43,868 bases of DNA. Origin: JAJTFW01 sp031421935. Lineage in GTDB: Bacteria > Bacteroidota > Bacteroidia > AKYH767-A > OLB10. Shown one piece after another: positions 32,355 through 38,850 of the stretch. Numbering within the stretch: position 1 is the first letter of the stretch; the number at the start of each line of letters is the position of its first letter. Where the stretch lies: the NCBI GenBank assembly GCA_031421935.1, contig JANOPQ010000205.1, forward strand, positions 1-43,868, written 5' to 3'. Made by a program: the position numbers and the translations under genes. The notes under the pieces were generated by a model. It did not search any database and was not told the origin of the DNA. It was given only the letters and a program-made list of their open reading frames with translations.

Positions 32355-32576
32355 ATGAACTATATTGAATTCATTGAGATTAATGCAAATGTTAGGTTCG
32401 GGAAACCTTGTGTTAAAGGTACGAGAATTGCAGTATATGACGTTTTAGGTTGGCTAGCTTCGGGAATGACTCATGAGCAGATTTCAGAGGACTTTCCTGA
32501 AATTTCACATACACAAATTTTGGCGTGCCTTGCATTTGCAGCTGATCGCGAACATAAGTTTGGAATTGCTTCATGA
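32355..32576 (+). CDS. DUF433 antitoxin (VapB45-like)
   Basis: This 73-residue DUF433 protein carries NANVRFGKPCVKGTRIAVYDVLGWLASGMTHEQISEDFPEISHTQILACLAFAADRE, with the conserved GKPCVKGTRI and a winged-helix-like fold. DUF433 proteins act as antitoxins to DUF5615 PIN-like nucleases. The stop codon overlaps the ATG of the toxin gene by 4 bases (ATGA), so the two are coupled. The operon has a strong, near-leaderless promoter, which the antitoxin or the complex may repress. Confidence 0.92.
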   Translation: MNYIEFIEINANVRFGKPCVKGTRIAVYDVLGWLASGMTHEQISEDFPEISHTQILACLAFAADREHKFGIAS

Positions 32577-32920
32577 AACTTCTCTTTGATCAGAATATCT
32601 CATTTAGAGTAGTTCGAAAGCTACACGATATTTTTCCAGAATGTGCCCATCTTTCCGCTTTCGATTTAATTAATTCAACTGATATTGTTATTTGGAATTA
32701 TGCTAAAGAAAACAATTATTGTATTGTAACATTTGATTATGATTTCGTTGATTTTTCAATATTAAAAGGCTCCCCACCGAAAATAATTATAATTAAAAAG
32801 GGAAATTTAAAAACAGAAGTTCTTATTTCATTGATTCGATCATATGAGGATCAGATTTCAAATTTTTTACATTCAGATTCTGAAACTTCAATCTTAGAAT
32901 TAACTCATATTATGTTATAG
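32573..32920 (+). CDS. DUF5615 PIN-like toxin (VapC45/Mut7-C-like)
   Basis: This 115-residue protein starts MKLLFDQNISFRVVRKLHDIFPECAH with the first acidic residue D6. D37 in STDIVIWNYA and the pair in TFDYDFVDF fit the compact DUF5615 PIN-like nuclease, probably an RNase toxin. It is translationally coupled to the DUF433 antitoxin. The order antitoxin-toxin and the sizes are standard for this pair. Confidence 0.92.
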   Translation: MKLLFDQNISFRVVRKLHDIFPECAHLSAFDLINSTDIVIWNYAKENNYCIVTFDYDFVDFSILKGSPPKIIIIKKGNLKTEVLISLIRSYEDQISNFLHSDSETSILELTHIML

Positions 32921-33034
32921 TTTTTTTTATCTAGGATAAGTTTAAAATTAGGTCCTAGAATTTTATGATTTTTTAAATTAGAAGAAGGAAAAGTATTTGT
33001 TTGATAAATAGTGTCCGAACATTCATATACAGCA

Positions 33035-33062
33035 ACGCCTTCATCATTACTGACGAAGGCGT
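33035..33062. repeat. hairpin between convergent genes
   Basis: ACGCCTTC and GAAGGCGT form a perfect 8-bp stem around 12 bases. No T-run follows on either strand, so it is not a classic terminator. A weaker CTAGGA/TCCTAG hairpin lies at 32931-32958. Confidence 0.5.
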
Positions 33063-33103
33063 ATACTTATTAGTTGGATGGTTCCGAAGTTAATCGGTAT
33101 GGA

Positions 33104-33562
33104 TTAATTTTTAACGTACTCTAGTGAACGAATCGCTCCACCATTATCTGTAGCTGATAAATACATCACATCGTTTTCTAAAACCACAATAGTCCAGGCA
33201 CGATTTAAATCAACCGCTTTGAAATTCGAATTGGTATACATGATAGAGGTAGAGTCGCCAAAAGTAAAGCCACTTAACTTCACATAGGCTTTAGTCAACT
33301 TCGCATCAACAGAATAGCTACCTAATAATGTAGTGTCTAAAGTCACGTTACTATTCGTATCGTACTTTTTCACATTGATGGCAACACCACCACCATTAAA
33401 ACTCCACGTCTCGTGGGAGTCGTTACTATTTGAAAAAATGACTTTCCAAGTTTTCTGAATTTTTTCATTCAACTTTTTCTCTGAAAGTAATAAGTCGTTT
33501 TGTTCGCATCCTGTTAGGCTAATCATAACCAACCCTGCCAGCGCCATTAAAAGATTTTTCAT
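33104..33562 (-). CDS. lipoprotein of unknown function
   Basis: This 152-residue protein has a lipoprotein signal (MKNLLMALAGLVMISLTGC, lipidated C19). The mature part is beta-rich with KIQKTWKVIFSNSNDSHETWSFNGGG, resembling small lipocalin-like Bacteroidota lipoproteins. I recognise no specific family. It lies between the toxin gene (convergent) and rfaE2, with its own promoter element upstream. Confidence 0.8.
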   Translation of the reverse strand: MKNLLMALAGLVMISLTGCEQNDLLLSEKKLNEKIQKTWKVIFSNSNDSHETWSFNGGGVAINVKKYDTNSNVTLDTTLLGSYSVDAKLTKAYVKLSGFTFGDSTSIMYTNSNFKAVDLNRAWTIVVLENDVMYLSATDNGGAIRSLEYVKN

Positions 33563-33607
33563 GCGTTTAATTGTTTTTTTTGTGTCTTTATACCATCAGA
33601 ATACCAT

Positions 33608-33615
33608 CAAAGGTA
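33608..33615 (-). promoter_or_regulatory. -7 element TACCTTTG of the lipoprotein gene
   Basis: On the - strand TACCTTTG lies about 45 nt before the ATG at 33562. The leader contains two GATGGTAT words in tandem. A -33 TTG at standard distance is not clear. Confidence 0.45.
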
Positions 33616-33645
33616 CATCTAATATACGCCAAAACATTACAAATA

Positions 33646-34143
33646 CTAGTATTGAACATTTCGGATCCGCTGTTCGATCTTGGTGGTTGAGTATCCATCT
33701 ACAAAAGGAATGGTTTTTACTACTCCGCCTTTTGCTGTAACAATATCGTATCCCACAATCTCTTCGGGCTTATAATCAGCTCCTTTAACTAATACATCGG
33801 GTTGAACTAAACGTATTAATTCATAAGGTGTAGGCTCATCAAAAAGAATAATAGCCGAAACAAATTCCAAGGCTGCTAATACCATCGCTCGGGAGCGCTC
33901 ATCGTTGATAGGTCGGGATGGACCTTTAATTTTAGACACAGAACGATCTGTATTTAAACCTATTACCATCTTATCCCCAAAATCAGCAGCACGTGCCAAA
34001 TAGTCAATATGACCTAAATGGAGAATATCAAAACAGCCATTGCTGAACACAATCTTACATCCTTCTTTTTGCCAATCGTTCAATTGATCGATCAATTGAA
34101 TTGAATCCATCAGCTTTTTTTCGATGTGATTAAGGTGACTCAT
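33646..34143 (-). CDS. rfaE2: D-glycero-beta-D-manno-heptose 1-phosphate adenylyltransferase
   Basis: This 165-residue nucleotidyltransferase makes ADP-heptose for lipopolysaccharide core synthesis (the C-terminal half of HldE). FSNGCFDILHLGHIDYL contains the HxGH motif H42-x-x-H45. GLNTDRSVSKIKGPSRPI, VLAALEFVSAIILFDEPTP, VLVKGADY and GYSTTKI are family blocks. The ATG at 34143 overlaps the stop of the preceding membrane protein by ATGA; Met12 (34110) would be a more typical family start but the coupling supports the first. It is the last gene of the panD operon. Confidence 0.94.
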   Translation of the reverse strand: MSHLNHIEKKLMDSIQLIDQLNDWQKEGCKIVFSNGCFDILHLGHIDYLARAADFGDKMVIGLNTDRSVSKIKGPSRPINDERSRAMVLAALEFVSAIILFDEPTPYELIRLVQPDVLVKGADYKPEEIVGYDIVTAKGGVVKTIPFVDGYSTTKIEQRIRNVQY

Positions 34144-35132
34144 GCTTCTGCTGTGTTTTTATTTTTTACAAAGAAGAATAAACAAATCATTGAGTGGGCA
34201 CCTAAAATAATCAAGAGTAAAGTAGCAACTGTATGACTCATGGTGGCATAAACAAGTCCATCAGTTTCAGTTAATCCATATAAAAGCAATCCTTTCGATA
34301 CCAATAAATGGTATGCACCAATGCCTCCTTGTACAGGAGCGGTCATACCAATTCCACCAAGTACCATAATAAAGAGTGCGGCTGAAGCTCCTAAGCCCGC
34401 CGTTTCGGGAAGGGCGAAAAAGCAAACGTAACTCATTCCAAAGTACATGGTCCAAATAAATAATGTATGAAAGATAAAGAGGCCTTTGTTTTTGATGAGC
34501 GTGATGCTATGTAACCCTTCTGCAATTCCGCCCATCAGTTTTCTAAATTTTGCAACAAATGCTGGAGGTTTTTCCATTTTGAAAATGCGAATCATGACCA
34601 CAATAAAAGCGATTACAATAACAGCGAAAAGGCTTAGTGCAACCGTGCTATTTCCAATTTTTTCGAAGAGTGGATTAAACAAATGTTCGTTTAGGAAGCC
34701 ACCCAATCGATCAAATTCCAAAAGTGCAGTGAGAAGAATACAAACAGCAAGCATAATCACATCCATGAGTCGTTCTACAATCACGGTACCGATGAGTTTT
34801 TCGAAAGGAACACCATCGCTCTTATTTAAAGCTCCACAACGCGATATTTCTCCGAGTCGGGGAATGGCCATATTAGCCAAATAGCCAAACATGACAGCAT
34901 GATAGGTAGTAATTAATCTTGGCTTATATCCCAAAGGTTCAATTAGTTGTACCCAACGCATTGCCCTACTTACTAAGGCGGCAAAAGAGCAAACAGCGCA
35001 GAGTAATAGAAACAAGGGATTTGCCAATTTCACTTTTTCCCAAACCATCAGAAAATCCTGATTGCGGAAGGTGAGCCAAAGCAATGCTGCACCAATTGCT
35101 AAAAAGAGAAGATTACGCAGGACAGCTATCAA
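34140..35132 (-). CDS. lysylphosphatidylglycerol synthase TM-like membrane protein (UPF0104)
   Basis: This 330-residue integral membrane protein has about eight transmembrane segments. RNQDFLMVWEKVKLANPLFLLL, the RAMRWVQLIEPLGYKPRLITTYHAVMFGYLANMAIPRLGEISRC block and GGIGAYHLLV are typical of the LPG_synthase_TM / flippase-like family. It lacks the aminoacyl-transferase domain of MprF. It starts 4 bases after panD and overlaps rfaE2 by 4 bases, so the three are one operon. A role in transfer of lipid-linked intermediates is possible but not shown. Confidence 0.9.
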   Translation of the reverse strand: MIAVLRNLLFLAIGAALLWLTFRNQDFLMVWEKVKLANPLFLLLCAVCSFAALVSRAMRWVQLIEPLGYKPRLITTYHAVMFGYLANMAIPRLGEISRCGALNKSDGVPFEKLIGTVIVERLMDVIMLAVCILLTALLEFDRLGGFLNEHLFNPLFEKIGNSTVALSLFAVIVIAFIVVMIRIFKMEKPPAFVAKFRKLMGGIAEGLHSITLIKNKGLFIFHTLFIWTMYFGMSYVCFFALPETAGLGASAALFIMVLGGIGMTAPVQGGIGAYHLLVSKGLLLYGLTETDGLVYATMSHTVATLLLIILGAHSMICLFFFVKNKNTAEA

Positions 35133-35136
35133 AATA

Positions 35137-35490
35137 TTAAGCTTTTACGGGGCGGTTATCATTATCGGGAAAGCAAAGCCAAGGTTTAAATGTTTTAGCT
35201 TCTTCAAAATCCATGCTTGCGAATGAGATCACAATCACAATATCACCCAAATACATTTTTCGGGCGGCCGGACCATTTATACAAACTTCACCACTGCCAC
35301 GCTTCCCTGTAATTACGTATGTTTCAAGACGTTCGCCATTATTTACATTGAGCACATGTACTTTTTCTCCTTCAATAAGGTTCGCCGCATCCATCAAATC
35401 TGGATCTAACGTAATACTACCTACATAATGCAGCTCGGCTTGAGTGATACGAGCTCGGTGAATTTTTGATTTAAGAACCTGAATCGTCAT
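35137..35490 (-). CDS. panD: aspartate 1-decarboxylase
   Basis: This 117-residue pyruvoyl enzyme makes beta-alanine for pantothenate and CoA. MTIQVLKSKIHRARITQAELHYVGS carries the G24-S25 self-cleavage site at the same position as E. coli PanD. NVNNGERLETYVI, NGPAARKMYLGDIVIVISF and the tail are typical. I chose ATG 35490; the frame to 35526 would begin upstream of the -7 element. panC is not in this window. CoA supply links only loosely to the carrier proteins of the biosynthetic operon. Confidence 0.96.
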   Translation of the reverse strand: MTIQVLKSKIHRARITQAELHYVGSITLDPDLMDAANLIEGEKVHVLNVNNGERLETYVITGKRGSGEVCINGPAARKMYLGDIVIVISFASMDFEEAKTFKPWLCFPDNDNRPVKA

Positions 35491-35497
35491 AAGGATG

Positions 35498-35505
35498 CAA
35501 AGGTA
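35498..35505 (-). promoter_or_regulatory. -7 element TACCTTTG of the panD operon
   Basis: On the - strand TACCTTTG ends 7 nt before the panD ATG, so the transcript should be leaderless or have only a few leader bases. No clear TTG at -33 was found. Confidence 0.5.
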
Positions 35506-35699
35506 GGAAATTTCATTTGCTCCCATAAATGGACTTTGTTCCTATAAGAAGTGATCTTCTTTCCTTTTATTGGGAAATGGAATAATTGACTTCATCAAAA
35601 GGGTTGGTCTGATTATTTTGGAAAGAGAATGGATCAGAGTGTCAATTAAAAATTTTAACTTAGCCTACTATATTATTTTACTAAAAAATAAAATTTACA

Positions 35700-36086
35700 A
35701 TGATGGATATTGGCAGACCTATGAAAATTTTTATTGTTGAGGACGATGAATTGCAAAGCACGTTGCTTCGTGATCGAATGATTCGGGATATTCCACATCA
35801 TGTTCATGTTTTTAAAACGGGAGAAGATTGTTTGAAACACATGGATAAAAATCCGGATGTTATTATTATGGATTACAATTTGAATAATGAGGTGAAGGAC
35901 GCCGCCTCGGGAATACAAATTTTAGAAATAGTTAAAAAATCGAATCCAGATGTGCATGTGATTATGATGAGTAGTCAGGAACGTTACAGCATCGCCTTGC
36001 AAAGTATTCAAAAGGGGGCAGAGCAATACATCATTAAAGATGCAGAGGCCTTTGATAAAATTTGTAAGATGGTGACGGAATTATAA
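35700..36086 (+). CDS. stand-alone response regulator receiver protein
   Basis: This 128-residue protein is a single CheY-like receiver domain. The acidic pair is D15/D16 in FIVEDDE, the phosphorylated aspartate D58 in IIMDYNL, followed by MMSSQ (switch serine) and the conserved lysine in YIIKD. There is no output domain and no histidine kinase beside it. The target is unknown. Start ATG 35700 or Met8 (35721, MKIFIVEDDE) are possible. A terminator follows at 36170-36208. Confidence 0.93.
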   Translation: MMDIGRPMKIFIVEDDELQSTLLRDRMIRDIPHHVHVFKTGEDCLKHMDKNPDVIIMDYNLNNEVKDAASGIQILEIVKKSNPDVHVIMMSSQERYSIALQSIQKGAEQYIIKDAEAFDKICKMVTEL

Positions 36087-36169
36087 AATATATTTCATTT
36101 TTTGATTCTGACTTTTTCTTCTGTTTTTTACTTAGAGATGATGTTGTATTTATTTTTCAATGGTATAAA

Positions 36170-36208
36170 AGAGTTTTAAAAATGATTCCAATTCATAAAC
36201 TCTTTTTT
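36170..36208 (+). terminator. terminator of the receiver gene
   Basis: AGAGTTT (36170-36176) pairs with AAACTCT (36197-36203), with an inner ATGA/TCAT pair, followed by TTTTTT. Confidence 0.7.
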
Positions 36209-36230
36209 AATAATAGAACACCCATATCAT

Positions 36231-36267
36231 AAAAAAATCGATGCTTACTTAAAAAGTGAGCATCGAT
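36231..36267 (-). terminator. terminator of the peroxiredoxin gene
   Basis: On the - strand ATCGATGCTCACT and AGTAAGCATCGAT form a long stem with one mismatch, followed by seven T. Confidence 0.88.
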
Positions 36268-36287
36268 TCATAAGTTTATTATTGCAA

Positions 36288-37013
36288 TTAATTTTTAATT
36301 ATTTTTTTAAGTACGGTATCCTTATCTAGTTTCTTTGTGCAAAAGAACCAGTCATGGCAATGCGTATTTTCATCTTGATTATCCATTCTTTCTTTAGCCA
36401 CACCACACGATCCAGCGGTAGGAACAATGACGTCATCTCCAGGTCTCCAGTCGGCGGGAGTAGCAATTGAAAATTCGTCTGCCGTTTGAAGTGCAATAAT
36501 GACTCTGTATAATTCATCAAAATTACGCCCTAAACTAAGCGGATAATAAATGATAGTTCTGATGATGCCTTTAGGGTCTATAACAAAAACGGCTCGAACT
36601 GCTTTTGTACTGCTTTCCCCTGGCATCATCATTCCATATTTAGTAGCCACTTCCATGGTAATGTCTTCTATCAAGGGGAAGGTGACTTCTACATTCTTCA
36701 TTCCTTTGTATTCAATCTTTTCTTTGATGGTTCTAAGCCAAGCTATGTGACTATAAAGTCCATCAACCGATAATCCAACTAGTTTACAGTTGGCTTGATT
36801 AAATTGTTTTTCTAATGTGGCAAAAGTCATGAACTCGGATGTGCAAACCGGCGTAAAGTCGGCGGGATGGCTAAATAGAATTACCCAACTTCCATTATAG
36901 TCAGAGGGGAAATTTATATCCCCTTGCGTCGTTACGACTTTAAAGGAAGGAGCCTTGTCTCCAATTCTGGGCATAGCGGTTACGGGTTGTATTTTAATTT
37001 CTTGATTTTCCAT
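36288..37013 (-). CDS. peroxiredoxin, archaeal-type (Prx6/TPx subfamily)
   Basis: This 241-residue thiol peroxidase reduces hydrogen peroxide and alkyl hydroperoxides. The peroxidatic cysteine is C57 in HPADFTPVCTSEF, with the conserved T54 and R140. The C-terminal CHDWFFC (C219, C225) matches the paired cysteines C207/C213 of the Aeropyrum enzyme, so a 2-Cys resolving mechanism is likely; C203 is extra. Start ATG 37013 fits, although family sequence begins near MPRIGDKAP at 14. It is monocistronic with its own promoter and terminator. Confidence 0.94.
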   Translation of the reverse strand: MENQEIKIQPVTAMPRIGDKAPSFKVVTTQGDINFPSDYNGSWVILFSHPADFTPVCTSEFMTFATLEKQFNQANCKLVGLSVDGLYSHIAWLRTIKEKIEYKGMKNVEVTFPLIEDITMEVATKYGMMMPGESSTKAVRAVFVIDPKGIIRTIIYYPLSLGRNFDELYRVIIALQTADEFSIATPADWRPGDDVIVPTAGSCGVAKERMDNQDENTHCHDWFFCTKKLDKDTVLKKIIKN

Positions 37014-37033
37014 ATTTTTATTTATTTGTATTA

Positions 37034-37077
37034 CAAAAGTAGTTTTGTCAATTCATTAAATCAGTAACAATAGTTAC
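37034..37077 (-). promoter_or_regulatory. peroxiredoxin promoter element with upstream inverted repeat
   Basis: On the - strand the -7 element TACTTTTG is at 37041-37034, about 20 nt before the ATG. GTAAC-AATA-GTTAC (37064-37077) stands at or just upstream of the -33 position and could be an operator. No clear -33 TTG. Confidence 0.45.
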
Positions 37078-37138
37078 ATTTGGGAAGCGTTATGGAGTTG
37101 TTGTCTCAAATGACAAGTAACACACTCAACACCACATT

Positions 37139-37612
37139 ATGATTATCATCATGAAGACACAAAATATGAAAAGTAAAAATCATTCTCCAAGACTAAAATT
37201 TATTTTACATTTTATTTCTCTATTCTTCTTAATGAATTTTCTGGGCAGTTGTGGTTCAGCTGAAGTAAAAACGGATGAAGCGAAAAAATTAGTGGAGGGA
37301 CTTCTCACCGATTTGAAAAACGAAAACTACGAACGCGTGAATGATTATTTTACATCCAGTTTTAACCAAAGCGAAAGCATGGAAGTGAAAGTGCAAAAAT
37401 TTATTCGTTTACTAGACACCACGGGTCCCATTCAATCCTTCGAATTTATAAGTGAAGAAAAAAAGTATGATGAAGCTTCGGGATACAATCAATGTAGTTT
37501 ATTGTACAAAGTAAAATGTAGTCGAACCAATTTAAAAGAAACCTTTATTGTGGTAAGCGACGAAGGCAAATTGGGAATCATTTTTTACAATGTGGAGAAT
37601 TTGGAGGAGTAG
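37139..37612 (+). CDS. lipoprotein of unknown function, NTF2-like
   Basis: This protein of up to 157 residues has a lipoprotein signal ending FLGSCGS (C38 if the first Met is used). Met5 (37151) or Met10 (37166) give a more normal signal length. The mature part starts DEAKKLVEGLLTDLKNENYERVNDYFTSSFNQS and resembles small NTF2-like domains of the DUF4019/DUF3887 kind, but I am not certain. It lies between the divergent peroxiredoxin and the TIR-like/PIN pair. Confidence 0.75.
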   Translation: MIIIMKTQNMKSKNHSPRLKFILHFISLFFLMNFLGSCGSAEVKTDEAKKLVEGLLTDLKNENYERVNDYFTSSFNQSESMEVKVQKFIRLLDTTGPIQSFEFISEEKKYDEASGYNQCSLLYKVKCSRTNLKETFIVVSDEGKLGIIFYNVENLEE

Positions 37613-37674
37613 GGGATTTGATTTTAGTTCCATGCTATTTGTAAATGTTTAAATACACTTATTATCAAAAACCG

Positions 37675-37706
37675 TTTGGCTTTTCCTATTGGTTATGCTA
37701 TCTTTG
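37675..37706 (+). promoter_or_regulatory. consensus promoter of the TIR-like/PIN pair
   Basis: TTTG (37675-37678), a 20-nt spacer and TATCTTTG (37699-37706) match the Bacteroidota consensus at all fixed positions. The ATG used follows 15 nt later. Confidence 0.75.
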
Positions 37707-37721
37707 TATAAAGGAAAACCA

Positions 37722-38237
37722 ATGTCTAAGAATATTTTTATAACGTATAATCCTAAATCGGAATCAGAAGAAAGTACAGCATTAAGATTACAAACGATTT
37801 CAAATCTTTATGGCTTGAATATTTTGTTGCCTTATCGTATTGGTACAACCGGACTTTCGCTTGAAACCAAGAGTCGAATTGACAAATCATATTTTGTAGT
37901 TTCATTTTGCATTGAACGATTGTCAAAGCAACAGAAAGAAGATTTAGCATTTGCGATAGAACTAAAGAAACCAATAATTGTTTTGTACGATGCAAACAAG
38001 GATGTAAAAATCAATTTTAAGGGGATACCCAATGTCAAAGAGATTCATGTTGACTTTACAAAAACGGATGAAGCGCTTCATAACATTGCTGACTTTTTGA
38101 GAAAAAAACTTGTAGGCACTTCAGTAAATAAAGTTACAAGGAAGAAGCAAGATGATGAAAGCGGACTCGGCATTGCGTTACTGAGCATAGGACTTGGTTT
38201 ATTAGCTGCATGGACATTTTCTAATGAAAAAAGATAA
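37722..38237 (+). CDS. TIR-like domain protein with C-terminal membrane anchor
   Basis: This 171-residue protein has an N-terminal TIR-like domain (1-130). NIFITYNPKSESEES fits the first strand and loop, SRIDKSYFVVSFCIERLSKQQKEDLAFAIELKKPIIVLYD fits the later strands, and E73 in KQQKEDLAFA stands where TIR NADases have the catalytic glutamate. A basic stretch (137-143) leads to a membrane segment (148-166). I chose ATG 37722, 15 nt after the -7 element; an ATG at 37689 lies inside the promoter. The PIN nuclease gene starts 6 bases after the stop. TIR-plus-nuclease pairs recall defence or toxin systems, but this pairing is not one I know. Confidence 0.75.
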   Translation: MSKNIFITYNPKSESEESTALRLQTISNLYGLNILLPYRIGTTGLSLETKSRIDKSYFVVSFCIERLSKQQKEDLAFAIELKKPIIVLYDANKDVKINFKGIPNVKEIHVDFTKTDEALHNIADFLRKKLVGTSVNKVTRKKQDDESGLGIALLSIGLGLLAAWTFSNEKR

Positions 38238-38243
38238 TTTTCA

Positions 38244-38801
38244 ATGTACAAAAGTAAAGGGCAGTCAACTGCCATCATTGATACATCCGTATTATTAAGT
38301 CTCTACTATCTCGATTTATTAAATTTTCTTAATTTGATATACAATGAAGTGAGGATCCCTCGTGAAGTGGAGCGCGAATTTCTTGAAAAGAATAGAAATA
38401 GCGAAGAACAGGATATTCGTTTCGAATTCATTACCAAATTTTATAAAAATCATGGATCTTGGTTTTTTCAATGTAATGAATATGGCGAAGATTTAGTGCA
38501 AATTTATTTGACAGAAAAGGAATTGGATAAAGGCGAAGCTGAAGTTTTTGCACAAAATCAAGCATTAGGATCAAACCACGAATTATTGTTGGATGAAAGA
38601 GCTGGAAGAAAAGTTGCACATCGCGAATCAATTATTCATCATGGCGTTTTATATATATTGGCAAGCCTTGAAATAAAGCTCCAAGTTTGTGATTATTATT
38701 TTACTGTTGCTACTCTTAAGGAAATGAAGATAGGAAGGTTTAGTGATAAAATTATCGATCAGGTATATCAAAATGTAAAGACAGAACTTGGTCTAGCGTA
38801 A
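38244..38801 (+). CDS. PIN domain nuclease (DUF3368-like)
   Basis: This 185-residue protein begins STAIIDTSVLLSLYYLDLL with the first catalytic aspartate D13. VPREVERE-like IPREVEREF (38-46), DKGEAEVFA (E98, E100) and LLLDERAGRKVA (D117) are the further acidic positions of a PIN nuclease of the DUF3368 type. Such proteins usually cleave RNA and are paired with small antitoxins; here the partner is a TIR-like membrane protein. The 6-base gap indicates one transcript. The hairpin at 38811-38849 follows. Confidence 0.85.
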   Translation: MYKSKGQSTAIIDTSVLLSLYYLDLLNFLNLIYNEVRIPREVEREFLEKNRNSEEQDIRFEFITKFYKNHGSWFFQCNEYGEDLVQIYLTEKELDKGEAEVFAQNQALGSNHELLLDERAGRKVAHRESIIHHGVLYILASLEIKLQVCDYYFTVATLKEMKIGRFSDKIIDQVYQNVKTELGLA

Positions 38802-38810
38802 AGTAATTTT

Positions 38811-38850
38811 AAAGTAGGGAAATGAACTGCAATTTCATTTCCCTACTTTT
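38811..38850. terminator. terminator between convergent genes, overlapping a stop codon
   Basis: AAAGTAGGGAAATGAA (38811-38826) and TTCATTTCCCTACTTT (38834-38849) form a perfect 16-bp stem with a 7-base loop. TTTTAATTTT follows on the + strand. The stop codon of the - strand gene (38849-38851) overlaps the right arm. Confidence 0.85.
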
